DNA of 64,000 nucleotides from Cyprinodon diabolis (GCA_030533445.1 CM060066.1:37614235-37678234); one strand, 5' to 3'; shown: positions 55,401 to 61,423, counted from the first letter of the stretch. Notes: generated from the sequence alone by a model not told the origin. A program made the numbers and translations.

Positions 55401-58400
55401 ACCTTTGTGTCCTTGTGTAGTGGAGGACTGTTCTGAGCTCTGCTGTTATCGTTCAACTCTGCTCCAATTTTTAAAGCAATAGGTAGACACCACAGCCATG
55501 ACCATTTATTACCTCACACATCGGAAACGCCTACAGTCACATGAACGTACAGAGACTGTGGTTAAGCTACAAAGAATTAAGCAGTAACGGTACTTATGTA
55601 CAGTTGTTTATCAGTCCACTGCTCAGGTTCAGGTTCGCTCTGATTATTGTAATGGTGGAGCACGGCATGTTTCATTTTAGTGGCAGGGCTTTTGCTATTA
55701 AGCAAACTGATAACAAAACAGCAAAAGATGGTGCACATTGGGTAAATTAGTTTATTTAGTCTTTTTTTTTTAATGTAACGCAGAAGATGATAACAGAAGG
55801 AACTGTTTTTCATCCGATCCTAGCAAAGGGTAAGCTGCTTCTGCTTGTGACTTCTGTTTGTTGACAGTCTAGAGTTCCCAAAACAGTCATTCCATCTTGA
55901 GTTGAAGAATCTTATTTTTTTTTTTTTTTTAAATACTTATTTGCTAGCGTTTGGCAATTGTATGTTTTACTCTATTCTTAACATACTTATTTTCTTTAAT
56001 TGTTATGTTGTCTAAAAATACTTGTTAAATACCCTGCACTAAGCGTGCTTTATAAATAAATTCACACTGCTTTACCTTTAACTGTATTTGGATCCCATTT
56101 GTAGTATACATGCTCTGAATAGTTGGAAACAAGTTATATAAGAACATAGGGTGCAGATCCTTTTTCCTTTTCCCTTTTGTTCTAGATTAGGACAAAGTAG
56201 AGTCGTCTGGGACGGCAGACAGGAGCCGCCAATGGCCTCGAAACACAGGATGAGTCATTAGGAACATTCCGGAAAGGATTTTCAACAGGCCCACTGCCTC
56301 CTTCTCCCTTGTTTTTAATTACACACTATCCTTTTCCCTTTTCAGGGCGTGAATTCCACAGGTAATTTAAAGCTGCTTGGACGCACGTCAACAAGCAGCT
56401 TACCTTGGAGCCTCAATAGTTTTAAAACATGTCCAAATTGCCAATACCCACCCCGAAACACTCACAAACAGAATCACTTTAGATAACATCTATTGTACTT
56501 CAGGCCAAGTTATCACACAGCAGTAATTGAGATCCTATCTTCATAGGGTAGGATGCGTTCAACATGGCCCACTCTCATTTTACATTTGTGCTGAATCAGC
56601 CCTCTGCTCTTCTTCCTCTGTGATTAAAGCTTCTAACTCCTGTCAGCTAAAGGAAAACCAGTTTAGGCTCCAACTCTGACCATAAGGCACAATGATTATA
56701 CTGCTGTTTCACTAGGGCTGGGATTGCCCTTCTGTTAAACTTCTTGTGAAATATAACCATGCCATTAGTTTCGTAGAGAATTGTTATTTTTTCCTTTACA
56801 GAAACAAACTCTTTTGCATTGGATTTAGATATTATCTAATATACGAACGGTAATTTATATTGAAAAGTAGAAAGGAATTGATTGAAAGGGTATTCATTTT
56901 ATTTTTCACAAAAAAAAAATGGGATGTTTTCTTTTTTACCATGTTTGAACTAGCTCAACATATCTAAAAAAAAAATGCCTATTCTGTTTGCTCAAGTTTA
57001 ATCAGATTAGACTAAGAGGGTGTAATCATATATCAGAGATATGTTTGATTTGTTTAGACTGATGGGCTGACGTAGTGTTCCATCAGCAATTGTTTTGTTG
57101 GAAAAGAAAAGTCTTAGGGATTTGAAGATAAACTAAGTTTGACTTAATTATTTGCAAATTATAATCTAACATAGGGCTGGGCGATATAGAAAAAAAGCTT
57201 ATCGATAAAAAAATGCATATTGATCGATATCGATAATTATTGAAAAGATTTGAAACTATTTTATGTGCAGCTCTGCCTGGACTTTTTATGATATTGCTAA
57301 ATGATTTAATTTTAATAAAGAACACAAACACAGACTTCCAATTAAATATTTATTTAACCAACTTTTTTAACCATAACAGAATTGTTTTAAAGAAAAATAA
57401 CTTAAGAGACCCGGGTTATGTTATTAAATACTGACAAAGAATAAACTAAAGTGACCAGAAAAGTGACCAAAATAAATATAACAAATAAATAAATGCCCCG
57501 CCGCCGCCGCCGCCCCCGTTTCCTGCTTTAACCTGAGTTATTACTTTGAAGTTTCTGGCCCCTCAGCATTTTTCTCTCAATTGTTAGAACTACGTGGGAA
57601 ACTGCCCAGAACTGAAAATATATATATATTATCCCGAAATTCCCGAAGATTCCTCGGAGGCGATGCAGAGCCGCGCCAGGGCCTACACAGCTCGTACTCC
57701 TGCGGGTGTGTGCGGCTGAGATGATAAAAAAAAGTTGGTTGTGTTATCAGACTTGGTTTTCACTGGTTCCCTACACATTTTACAGATGACTGTGGTTTGT
57801 TTTTTGTCCGACTTGCCATGACCGAAAAACTATGGAAGCCCGTTTCCGCCACTCTGTAAAAAAAAAAAAATAACTATCTCAATATAATGAGATAGTATCT
57901 CATTATAATGAGATAGTATCTCAATATAATGAGATAGTACCTCATTATAATGAGATAGTAACTCAATATAATGAGATAGTATCTCATTATAATGAGATAG
58001 TATCTCAATATAATGAGATAGTATCTCAATATAATGAGATAGTATCTCATTATAATGAGATAGTAACTCAATATAATGAGATAGTATCTCATTATAATGA
58101 GATAGTATCTCATTATATTGAGATAGTTTTTTTTTATTTTTTACCAATTTTTTAAGTTAAAATTGAGTATTTTTGGTCAATAGCTCCCAGGTCATGTGAC
58201 CTATTGACCCAAAATCAGTGTGAAATTGTTTTACTAGTCTCTGTAGATGGGGCACACTCATTTGTTTTGCAGTTTAACTATTTTTTATTTTTTTACCAAT
58301 TTTTTTAGTTAAAATTGAGTATTTTTGGTCAATAGCTCCCAGGTCATGTGACCTATTGACCCAAAATCAGTGTGAAATTGTTCTACTAGTCTCTGTAGAT

Positions 58401-61400
58401 GGGGCACACTCATTTAATTTTCATTTTAACTCTTTTTTTATTTTTTTTTACCAATTTTTAAGTTAAAATTGAGTATTTTTCGTCAATAGCTCCCAGGTCA
58501 TGTGACCTATTGACCCAAAATCAGTGTGAAATTGTTCTACTAGTCTCTGTAGATGGGTTACACTTATTTGTTTTTCATTTTAACTCTTTTTTATTTTTTT
58601 TAGCAATTTTTTAAGTTAAAATTGAGTATTTTTGGTCAATAGCTCCCAGGTCATGTGACCTATTGACGCAAAATCACTTGGAAATTGTTCTACTAGTCTC
58701 TGTAGATGGGGCACACTCATTTGTTTTGCATTTTAACTCTTTTTTTATTTTTTACCACATATGGACACCCTTATGCTTGAACATGGTGTTCGTTATGGAC
58801 AATCCATGACGAGCACAGAAGTCCAACAACAGAACACCACTCGAGTTCAGATCGGGGTGACCATTCCTCCCAACCATGCCCCTCCAGGTCTCACTGTCAT
58901 TGCCCACGTGAGCGTTGAAGTCTCCCAGCAGAACAAGGGAGTCCCCAGGAGGGGCACCCTCCAGTTCTCCCTCTAAGGACTCCAAGAAGGGTGGGTAATC
59001 TGAACTGTTGTTCGGCCCGTTAGCACAGACAACAGTCAGAACCCGTCCCCCCACCCTTAGGAGGAGCCCTCTCGTTCACCGGGATGAACCCCAACGTACA
59101 GGCGCCGAAATGGGGGGCAACAAGTATGCCCACTCCTGCCCAGCGCCTCTCACTGTGGGCAACTCCAGAGTGGAAGTATGTCCAGCCCCTCTCAAGGAGA
59201 CTGGTTCCAGAACCAGAACCATAGGTCGAGGTGAGACAGACTATTTCTAGCCGGAACCTCTCAGCCTCACACACTAGCTCCAGTCCCTTCCCACCAGCGA
59301 GGTGACATTCCACATCCCAAGAGCCAGCTTCTGCAGCCGAGGATCGGACCACCAGGGTCCCCTCCCCCGGCCAACACACATTGCATACGACCCTTATGGC
59401 CCCTCTCACAGGTGGTGGGCCCATGTAAGGGGGGACACAACAAGTCACACTGGTTTTGGGTCAATAAGTCACATGACCTGGGAGCTATTGACCAAAAATA
59501 CTCAATTTTAACTTAAAAAATTGGTAAAAAATAAAAAAAGACTTAAAATGCAAAACAAATGAGTGTGCCCCATCTACAGAGACTAGTAGAACAATTTCCA
59601 AGTGGTTTTGCGTCAATAGGTCACATGACCTGGGAGCTATGGACCAAAAATACTCAATTTTAACTTAAAAAATTGCTAAAAAATAAAAAAGAGTTAAAAT
59701 GAAAAACAAATGAGTGTGCCCCATCTACAGAGACTATTATAACAATTTCACACTGATTTTGCATCAATAGGTCACATGACCTGGGAGCTATTGACCAAAA
59801 ATACTCAATTTTAACTAAAAAAATTGGTAAAAAATAAAAGAAAAACTATCTCAATATAATGAGATACTATCTCATTATATTGAGATACTATCTCATTATA
59901 ATGAGATAGTATCTCATTATAATGAGACACTATCTCATTATATTGAGTTACAATCTCATTATATTGAGATAGTTTTTTTTTTTTTTTTTTTACAGAGTGG
60001 CGGAAACGGGCTTCCATAAAAAACTGCCAAACTGGCGAACTACAAAAACCCTTCTTTGGAACAATTTCCTCCGCCTCTCCTGCTGCGACATCTTCATGTA
60101 CTCTGTGTTGTGGTTTGAGAGGGCGGCGCTTTGTGACGGCGTGCCTGGGTCCGCGATTGTGATTGGTTGGGAGGAAGTAGTGACTAGCATAAACCTACAT
60201 GCTAGGCTACAATGAGAAGGAAGGAAAACTGCGTTTCTTTATCGAACTTTTATCGACTCTCTTTTTTTCTATTGCGCCACACGTCTATCGATCGATATAT
60301 ATCGTTATTGAATTATCGCCCAGCCCTAATCTAACATAAAGTAAGAGCTAAGGGACATATTCTTTATTGATATTTAAATTAATTTTACTTCTTGTGCTTC
60401 GTCTAAAAGATAAAATTAATTCAACTAAATTCTCTGATACTCCTGTTTTTGGAGTATATCATTTGTTTACTAATTAGACAACATCTTAATGTAGCTGTGT
60501 ACTCTTCTTTTATCAACAATCTTTTTGGCTAGGCTTGATGTTGACTTTTGTTTATCATGTACATAAAACCTAATAAAATATATGTTGAAGACTGTGATTG
60601 TAATGTGACAAAATTAGAAAGAACTCAAATGGTTTACAATGTTTGCAAGACATGCATTTATTTTGTGGAAGATCACCTTTATGGTAGCAGACTCTTCCTG
60701 CTTTTTTAAAGACCTTCTATGACTGCTGTAGAATCAGCTTTCTTCTATGGAGCTGTCTGTTGGAGCAGGGGTTTATCTGTAGCTTGGAGAAAGTGGCTGG
60801 ATACGCTGATCAGGAAGGCCAGTTCTGTGATTGGATGCCTTCTGGACTCAGTGCAGGAGGTGGGAAACAAAAGGATCCTAACTAAATTAACATCTCTGTT
60901 GGATAATGTCTCCCACCCCATGCATGAAGCTGTTGCAGAACTGGAGAGCTCCTTCAGTGACAGACTGCTGCACCCTAAATGCACCAGGGAGCGTTATCAC
61001 AGATCCTTCCTGCCAGCAGCTGTAGGACTCTATAACCACCACTGTTTCCAACAACCTCAATAAGTTGTTACATTCATGCTGATTTTGCACAGTTTCTACC
61101 TTAGTCACATAAATAATGATTATGTTATTCTTATACATTTTTCTAATGTTCCACTTTGTGTGACCGTTTTTTTTCTCTACAATCTTTTTGCAGCTGTAAA
61201 CACCAAAATTTTCCCATTGTGGGACAATAAATAAATGTTCTATACTATTCTAGACATTGGGGTGTAAGTTTCCCTTTTTTAGTGCCTTTTTAGAAATAAA
61301 CCAATATCAAGGCAGCATGTGAGAACTCACCTTGATTGCAGGTCTTGCCAGTGAAGCCTGGATGGCACTTGCATTTGTTGGGTCCCACACACTCTCCATG

Positions 61401-61423
61401 CTTACAGCCAGGCTGGCACACAG
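22860..61423 (-). CDS. npnt: npnt (nephronectin), partial gene span; 11 coding exons, 5' end outside window
   Basis: Nephronectin is a secreted extracellular-matrix protein that binds integrin alpha8beta1 through RGD and localises to basement membranes. The exons, 5' to 3' on the minus strand, are 61423-61331, 51087-50992 (probably optional), 47906-47787, 45863-45744, 42145-42011, 39607-39485, 37630-37232, 30652-30563, 29015-28917, 26984-26725 and 22970-22860. Together they give 547 complete residues plus a stop: EGF1, cassette, EGF2 to EGF5, Pro/Thr-rich linker with RGD, acidic spacer, MAM. All junctions carry GT and AG, and the reading frame is continuous. EGFL6 is the closest paralogue with the same architecture. 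The near-identity remembered for vertebrate nephronectin EGF2 and EGF3 (for example [24 protein letters not shown]) favours npnt. The signal peptide and N-terminal Cys/Trp segment are missing because the window ends upstream of EGF1. Confidence 0.95.
22971..26724. other. npnt last intron, mostly a foldback transposon
   Basis: 3.75 kb, of which 2.67 kb (23206-25873) is one large self-complementary element. The 26180-26480 part carries an unexplained minus-strand open segment described separately. Confidence 0.7.
23206..25873. mobile_element. 2.67-kb self-complementary foldback DNA transposon
   Basis: The ends are ATGGCAGACCTTTTTGACAT on the left and, as the reverse complement of the right end, ATGGCAATCCGTTTTTACAT, both continuing TTATTAG. 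AGGGT is repeated on both sides (23201-23205 and 25874-25878). The long arms consist of degenerate units such as AGATATCTGAAAT, ATTCTTACTAGTACAAATGA and TAGATAGGAAGAAT, in opposite orientation on the two sides. The core (about 24450-25060) has a smaller inverted pair around TGGAAGCAAATCGTTACCAT / ATGGTAACGATTTGCTTTCA and a duplicated GAAAAAGCATTT segment. No coding capacity. The superfamily is not assigned. Confidence 0.8.
26725..26984 (-). CDS. npnt: npnt exon: MAM domain, central part
   Basis: A 260-nt exon with acceptor GCTTGCACAG and donor T|GTAAGT. It enters in phase 1 and leaves in phase 0, so it is the only asymmetric internal exon. It encodes [20 protein letters not shown], then [24 protein letters not shown] and [22 protein letters not shown] and WRHTQITL are MAM beta-strand signatures shared with vertebrate nephronectin. 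LCLSF supplies the third cysteine. No frameshift or stop occurs. Confidence 0.97.
26985..28916. other. npnt intron between MAM exons 1 and 2
   Basis: 1.9 kb. It contains an AT simple repeat at 27534-27576 and a retrotransposon-like 3' tail at about 27700-27770 (TTTCCCTTTGGGATTAATAA). Otherwise AT-rich with no feature. Confidence 0.6.
28917..29015 (-). CDS. npnt: npnt exon: MAM domain, N-terminal part
   Basis: A 99-nt exon with acceptor TTTATCAG and donor G|GTAATT, phase 1 on both sides. It encodes [18 protein letters not shown], then [13 protein letters not shown]. The C-x-F-x4-LCGW pattern followed by a D/W-rich stretch is the standard opening of a MAM domain and contributes its first two cysteines. 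The donor has GTAATT rather than GTAAGT, but the frame and junction residues (DPT|GGRYL) are exactly as expected. Confidence 0.96.
29016..30562. other. npnt intron between acidic spacer and MAM exon 1
   Basis: 1.5 kb of AT-rich sequence. I see nothing specific in it. Confidence 0.6.
30563..30652 (-). CDS. npnt: npnt exon: acidic spacer between RGD and MAM domain
   Basis: A 90-nt exon with acceptor TCCTCTTAG and donor G|GTAAGATG, phase 1 on both sides. Spliced, it reads [20 protein letters not shown], then [11 protein letters not shown]. The IPR start completes RGDVHIPR, and the ADEASDDPG end matches the remembered mammalian ADDEAKDDPG. Between them mammals have the LFEIFEIER motif, reported to strengthen integrin alpha8beta1 binding. 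Here the aligned stretch is LDTDFDIEL, acidic but lacking the doubled Phe-Glu-Ile pattern. Confidence 0.95.
31085..31425 (+). mobile_element. Dispersed fish repeat (CCTGGACAGGT type), copy 1
   Basis: It shares CCTGGACAGGT, CCAATTA...AGTCATGTTTT, GGAGGAAGC-like, GAACACATGCATGCAC and GGGAGAACATGCA with the copy at 33395-33655, in the same order and orientation. A (CA)n run (31191-31214) lies inside. This is a very common teleost interspersed repeat; its parent element is not certain to me. Confidence 0.7.
32162..32328. repeat. Inverted repeat pair, about 18-bp arms
   Basis: The left arm GTGCTGGTGTATGCATGG (from 32163) and right arm TCATGCATACACCAGGCAC (32310-32328) are complementary with one gap and one mismatch, about 130 bp apart. 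A smaller imperfect palindrome (CCGGTGGTTCATGACCACC) lies between them. It may be a small inverted-repeat element; no target duplication was recognised. Confidence 0.5.
32678..32806 (+). pseudogene. LINE reverse-transcriptase fragment (palm motif region)
   Basis: Translation gives [16 protein letters not shown], then DLAD, a stop, and [17 protein letters not shown]. This is the catalytic YADDT block of a fish non-LTR reverse transcriptase (Tyr-Ala replaced by His-Thr) followed by the L-x-LN-x-x-KSKEM-x-VD motif. It has an in-frame stop. The flanking hAT-like element at 32815 interrupts or abuts its 3' side. Confidence 0.7.
32815..33030. mobile_element. 216-bp hAT-like MITE with perfect target duplication
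   Basis: The ends CAGTGGTTTTTAAACTAGG and GAGTTTGAAAACCACTG are inverted. CTCTAGAG is repeated at 32807-32814 and 33031-33038. CAGTGGTT..AAACT ends plus an 8-bp duplication are characteristic of Charlie-like hAT elements. Confidence 0.88.
33395..33655 (+). mobile_element. Dispersed fish repeat (CCTGGACAGGT type), copy 2
   Basis: Same family as 31085-31425, here with ATCCTGGACAGGTTGCCAGG, TGTCACAGGGCAACAC, TGGGAGGAAGCTGGAGTA and GAGAACCCACGCATGCAC. Small overlapping ORFs on both strands of this block are by-products of the repeat. Confidence 0.7.
35757..35878. mobile_element. Decayed LINE/SINE-end fragment
   Basis: It contains TTTTTATTGTCATTACACTG, AACCCATCCCC and ATGCACTAACCACTAGGCCA, the same consensus block as 12889-13092 with an internal deletion. 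Confidence 0.55.
37232..37630 (-). CDS. npnt: npnt exon: Pro/Thr-rich linker ending in RGD
   Basis: A 399-nt exon with acceptor CATTTCAG and donor A|GTAAGAAC, phase 1 on both sides, giving 132 full codons. It begins [16 protein letters not shown]. Residues 35 to 115 are rich in Pro, Thr, Lys and Arg with no Cys. Residues 71 to 107 carry an imperfect repeat of the KPxIPTR kind. The exon closes with VDNTIQRE and then QRGDVH; RGD lies at 37239-37247. The stretch is probably an extended, O-glycosylated spacer that presents the integrin site. In mammals the linker is longer and has different repeats, so this part evolves quickly. The VDN-xxQ-RGDV-xIPR frame around RGD is the conserved part. Confidence 0.95.
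37239..37247 (-). other. npnt: RGD integrin-binding motif codons of npnt
   Basis: Codons AGA GGC GAT encode Arg-Gly-Asp within QRGDVH, and the next exon supplies IPR to give RGDVHIPR. In the family RGD is the integrin alpha8beta1 contact. It sits 15 nt before the donor, so the downstream residues that can modulate affinity come from a separate exon. Confidence 0.95.
37631..39484. other. npnt intron between EGF5 exon and linker exon
   Basis: 1.85 kb. It has a G-rich tract (38056-38072) and an eroded repeat at about 38160-38280 whose two ends resemble the TCCTGGAGGACC class of fish inverted-repeat elements. The more GC-rich patch at 38560-38720 was not identified. Confidence 0.5.
38056..38072. 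repeat. G-rich tract
   Basis: A run of G broken by a single A within an npnt intron. On the npnt transcript strand it is C-rich. Confidence 0.9.
39485..39607 (-). CDS. npnt: npnt exon: calcium-binding EGF-like domain 5
   Basis: A 123-nt exon, phase 1 on both sides, with acceptor ATCTTTCAG and donor C|GTAAGT. It encodes (D)[17 protein letters not shown], then [17 protein letters not shown], and ends HECK. The six cysteines and both parts of the calcium-binding consensus are intact. Splicing to the next exon gives ECKPIPKV, which agrees with the vertebrate boundary where EGF5 passes into the linker with an IPKV sequence. Confidence 0.97.
40234..40659. mobile_element. hAT-like element with internal TA repeat
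   Basis: It starts CAGGGCTGCAACTATAAATT and ends GATTAATTGCTTCAAACCTA, with sub-terminal AATCGATTAATAATCGG-like palindromic sequence on both sides. The flanks GGTCATAT (40226-40233) and GTTCATAT (40660-40667) are an 8-bp duplication with one difference. 40453-40492 is a (TA)n run. No coding capacity. Confidence 0.75.
40453..40492. repeat. (TA)n microsatellite
   Basis: About 20 TA units with one interruption, inside the 40234-40659 element. Confidence 0.9.
42011..42145 (-). CDS. npnt: npnt exon: calcium-binding EGF-like domain 4
   Basis: A 135-nt exon, phase 1 on both sides, with acceptor TCCTGTAG and donor G|GTAAGG. It encodes (D)[17 protein letters not shown], then [17 protein letters not shown], and ends KYQCI. 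Both halves of the calcium-binding EGF motif are present (DVDEC and C-x-N-x4-Y-x-C-x-C), with six cysteines. The loop before the last cysteine is longer than in the other repeats (QYVSGKYQ), as remembered for vertebrate nephronectin EGF4. Confidence 0.97.
42991..43015. repeat. Poly-C tract
   Basis: Five C, two A, then 18 C. Length may be unreliable in assembly. Confidence 0.9.
43760..44685. mobile_element. Probable hAT-like element with CpG-rich core
   Basis: The right end reads GATTTGATTTACAACCCTA and the left region GGGGTAAATAATAATTTTG, weakly inverted. Both flanks of the core carry ATCGAT-rich sub-terminal sequence (GTATCGATGCATCGATCC; GAAATCGATACTGAATTGAA) seen in fish hAT elements. The core at 43900-44350 is CpG-rich. 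No clean 8-bp duplication was found, so the exact ends are uncertain. Confidence 0.5.
45744..45863 (-). CDS. npnt: npnt exon: EGF-like domain 3 (non-calcium type)
   Basis: A 120-nt exon, phase 1 on both sides, with acceptor TTATCATCAG and donor G|GTGAGT. It encodes [13 protein letters not shown], then [15 protein letters not shown], and ends APDGRTCV. Six cysteines are in EGF order. The middle segment lacks the Asn/Asp and aromatic pair of the calcium consensus, so this repeat should not bind calcium, as in mammalian nephronectin EGF3. The Val and split Asp codon at the end lead into the DVDEC calcium-binding start of EGF4. Confidence 0.97.
45864..47786. other. npnt intron between EGF2 and EGF3 exons
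   Basis: 1.9 kb. The part around 46100-46460 is less AT-rich than its surroundings and looks like unique sequence. No coding or repeat feature is visible. Confidence 0.6.
47787..47906 (-). CDS. npnt: npnt exon: calcium-binding EGF-like domain 2
   Basis: A 120-nt exon, phase 1 on both sides, with acceptor TTTCTGCAG and donor A|GTGAGT. It encodes [16 protein letters not shown] followed by [11 protein letters not shown] and a terminal PDGTCG. The DRNEC start and C-x-N-x4-Y-x-C-x-C give the calcium-binding EGF consensus, including the Asn that is a hydroxylation site in this family. All six cysteines are present. It matches the vertebrate nephronectin EGF2 nearly residue for residue as I remember it, and is the strongest single piece of evidence for the gene name. 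Confidence 0.97.
47907..50991. other. npnt intron between cassette exon and EGF2 exon
   Basis: 3.1 kb with no clear repeat family. A weak 39-nt exon-like segment at 48033-48071 was considered and rejected. Nothing else is supported. Confidence 0.6.
50992..51087 (-). CDS. npnt: npnt exon: probable alternatively spliced cassette between EGF1 and EGF2
   Basis: A 96-nt open segment with a strong pyrimidine tract (CTCTCCCCCTCT, then CTCTTTTC), acceptor ACAAAG and donor G|GTGAGA. It is phase 1 at both ends, so including or skipping it keeps the frame. Joined to its neighbours it encodes about 32 residues beginning [10 protein letters not shown], with [10 protein letters not shown] near the middle. 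It contains no cysteines. Mammalian nephronectin is known to have an optional insert of about 30 residues at exactly this point, between EGF1 and EGF2, containing an FQPLDHQ-like core; the resemblance is from memory but specific. The acceptor is a tandem NAGNAG (AAGAAG), so the exon may begin at 51087 or 51084, adding or dropping one Glu. Whether the exon is constitutive or optional in this species cannot be read from DNA. Confidence 0.8.
51840..51925. mobile_element. Short SINE/LINE tail-like fragment
   Basis: GGCAGCAGGAGAAAGGCTCC, followed by AAAAATGAATGGATGGATAT, resembles the (TGGA)n-ended tail of a common fish interspersed repeat. Confidence 0.4.
52027..52230. mobile_element. 204-bp TTAA-type inverted-repeat MITE
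   Basis: Left arm GTATAGTGGAGGATATT and right arm AAAAATCCTCCACTATACCT are inverted repeats. TTAA follows at the right (52231-52234) and CTAA precedes at the left (52023-52026), consistent with a decayed TTAA target. It has the same layout as the elements at 2042, 11069 and 17910 but different end sequence. Confidence 0.65.
56251..56270. promoter_or_regulatory. Candidate AP-1/TEAD composite site in npnt intron
   Basis: A full AP-1 consensus TGAGTCA (56251-56257) is followed after six bases by ACATTCC (56264-56270), the reverse complement of the TEAD consensus GGAATGT. The surrounding 56200-56360 segment is less AT-rich than its neighbours and not obviously repetitive. Function is inferred only. 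Confidence 0.3.
57871..58128. repeat. Tandem array of palindromic AT-rich units (left)
   Basis: About 12 units of the form AGTATCTCATTATAATGAGA, each its own near-perfect palindrome, with a minor variant in which TATA order is changed (CAATATAATG). Any single strand can fold into a row of hairpins. The repeated NEILSHY-like ORF here is a by-product. Confidence 0.9.
58141..58755. repeat. Four tandem copies of a ~150-bp unit (left array)
   Basis: Units begin near 58141, 58293, 58449 and 58600. Each has TTACCAATTTTTTAAGTTAA, a central palindromic CAGGTCATGTGACCT, and a tail TCTCTGTAGATGGGGCACAC. Copies differ by a few substitutions. The inverse arrangement occurs at 59439-59830. Confidence 0.9.
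58757..59438 (-). pseudogene. LINE endonuclease-domain (APE/EEP-type) fragment, frameshifted
   Basis: On the minus strand two frames together cover part of the endonuclease domain of a fish non-LTR retrotransposon. The first (from about 59330) has [50 protein letters not shown] and PVNER. The second (from about 59054) has [31 protein letters not shown], the core [12 protein letters not shown] motif and [16 protein letters not shown] deletion with frameshift lies between them near 59045-59070. The C-terminal catalytic SDH-type part and all of the reverse transcriptase are missing. It sits between the two inverted tandem arrays. Confidence 0.85.
59439..59830. repeat. About 2.5 inverted copies of the ~150-bp unit (right array)
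   Basis: Reverse-complement orientation to 58141-58755, containing AGGTCACATGACCTGGGAGC, ATACTCAATTTTAACTTAAA and GTGTGCCCCATCTACAGAGA. The first copy is partial at the boundary with the LINE fragment. Together with the left array it makes a stem of several hundred bases. Confidence 0.9.
59847..59972. repeat. Tandem array of palindromic AT-rich units (right)
   Basis: About six units of the same ACTATCTCATTATAATGAGA class as 57871-58128, so the array pair forms the outer stem of the inner element. Confidence 0.9.
60716..61255 (+). pseudogene. LINE C-terminal coding fragment and 3' tail
   Basis: The plus-strand reading [20 protein letters not shown], then [40 protein letters not shown] and [20 protein letters not shown], is the C-terminal end of a fish non-LTR retrotransposon polyprotein downstream of the RT domain. 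A one-base frameshift separates it from an upstream KTFY at 60709-60720. The open frame ends at 61063. An AT-rich 3' region, TTTTCCCATTGTGGGACAAT, AAATAAA and a short TTCTA-type tail follow. It is 5' truncated, as usual for such insertions, and lies 76 bp from the npnt EGF1 exon. Confidence 0.82.
61331..61423 (-). CDS. npnt: npnt exon: EGF-like domain 1
   Basis: This 93-nt exon is phase 1 at both ends, with acceptor ...TAAACAG and donor G|GTGAGT. It encodes a compact six-cysteine EGF domain of 30 codons, beginning [13 protein letters not shown] and ending FTGKTCNQ. The spacing C-x3-C-x4-C-x5-C-x-C-x8-C is that of a short, non-calcium-binding EGF repeat, with no D-x-D/N-E-C start. It is the most 5' exon found here. 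In vertebrate nephronectin it follows a Cys/Trp-rich N-terminal segment whose CCWGW-type core I could not find between 61424 and 64000. It lies about 70 bases downstream (in gene orientation: 5'→3' towards lower coordinates) of nothing else coding, and about 70 bases from the LINE tail that ends near 61255. Confidence 0.95.

Larger units (their letters stand above)
57831..60018. mobile_element. Inner inverted-repeat element nested in the hAT-like shell
   Basis: Its ends match perfectly as inverted repeats: TATGGAAGCCCGTTTCCGCC on the left and the reverse complement at 59999-60018, extending inward through ACTCTGTA and a poly-A/poly-T run. AAAAAC occurs immediately outside both ends (57825-57830 and 60019-60024), suggesting a 6-bp target duplication; a TA duplication is the alternative reading. 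Inside, palindromic 22-bp arrays, 150-bp tandem arrays and a LINE fragment are arranged almost symmetrically. Confidence 0.78.
57172..60328. mobile_element. 3.16-kb hAT-like composite transposon (outer shell)
   Basis: The perfect terminal inverted repeats TAGGGCTGGGCGATA/TATCGCCCAGCCCTA-type (14 bp, TAGGGCTGGGCGAT and ATCGCCCAGCCCTA) are flanked by a perfect 8-bp duplication ATCTAACA at 57164-57171 and 60329-60336. Sub-terminal regions are rich in ATCGATATCGATA palindromes. A GCC-repeat and other GC-rich patches (57496-57520, 57660-57715) lie in the left arm. The central 2.2 kb is a second inverted-repeat element (57831-60018). No hAT transposase is visible. Confidence 0.87.
51088..61330. other. 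npnt 10.2-kb intron between EGF1 exon and cassette exon
   Basis: Largest intron seen. It holds the 3.16-kb nested transposon composite (57172-60328), a LINE C-terminal fragment (60716-61255), a small TTAA-type inverted-repeat element (52027-52230) and a SINE/LINE-like tail near 51840-51925. The stretches 53100-56700 are AT-rich, partly unique-looking sequence without recognisable genes. One candidate AP-1/TEAD site pair is at 56251-56270. Confidence 0.7.

Noticed and set aside
57871..58128. CRISPR-like repetition
   Set aside because: The units are contiguous palindromes without unique spacers, in a vertebrate intron.
57830..58147. A 105-codon minus-strand ORF with repeated NEILSHY-type motif
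   Set aside because: It is the translation of a palindromic AT-rich tandem array inside a transposon; both strands and several frames are open for the same reason.
59008..59511. Plus-strand ORFs across the LINE fragment
   Set aside because: Shadows of the minus-strand endonuclease reading.
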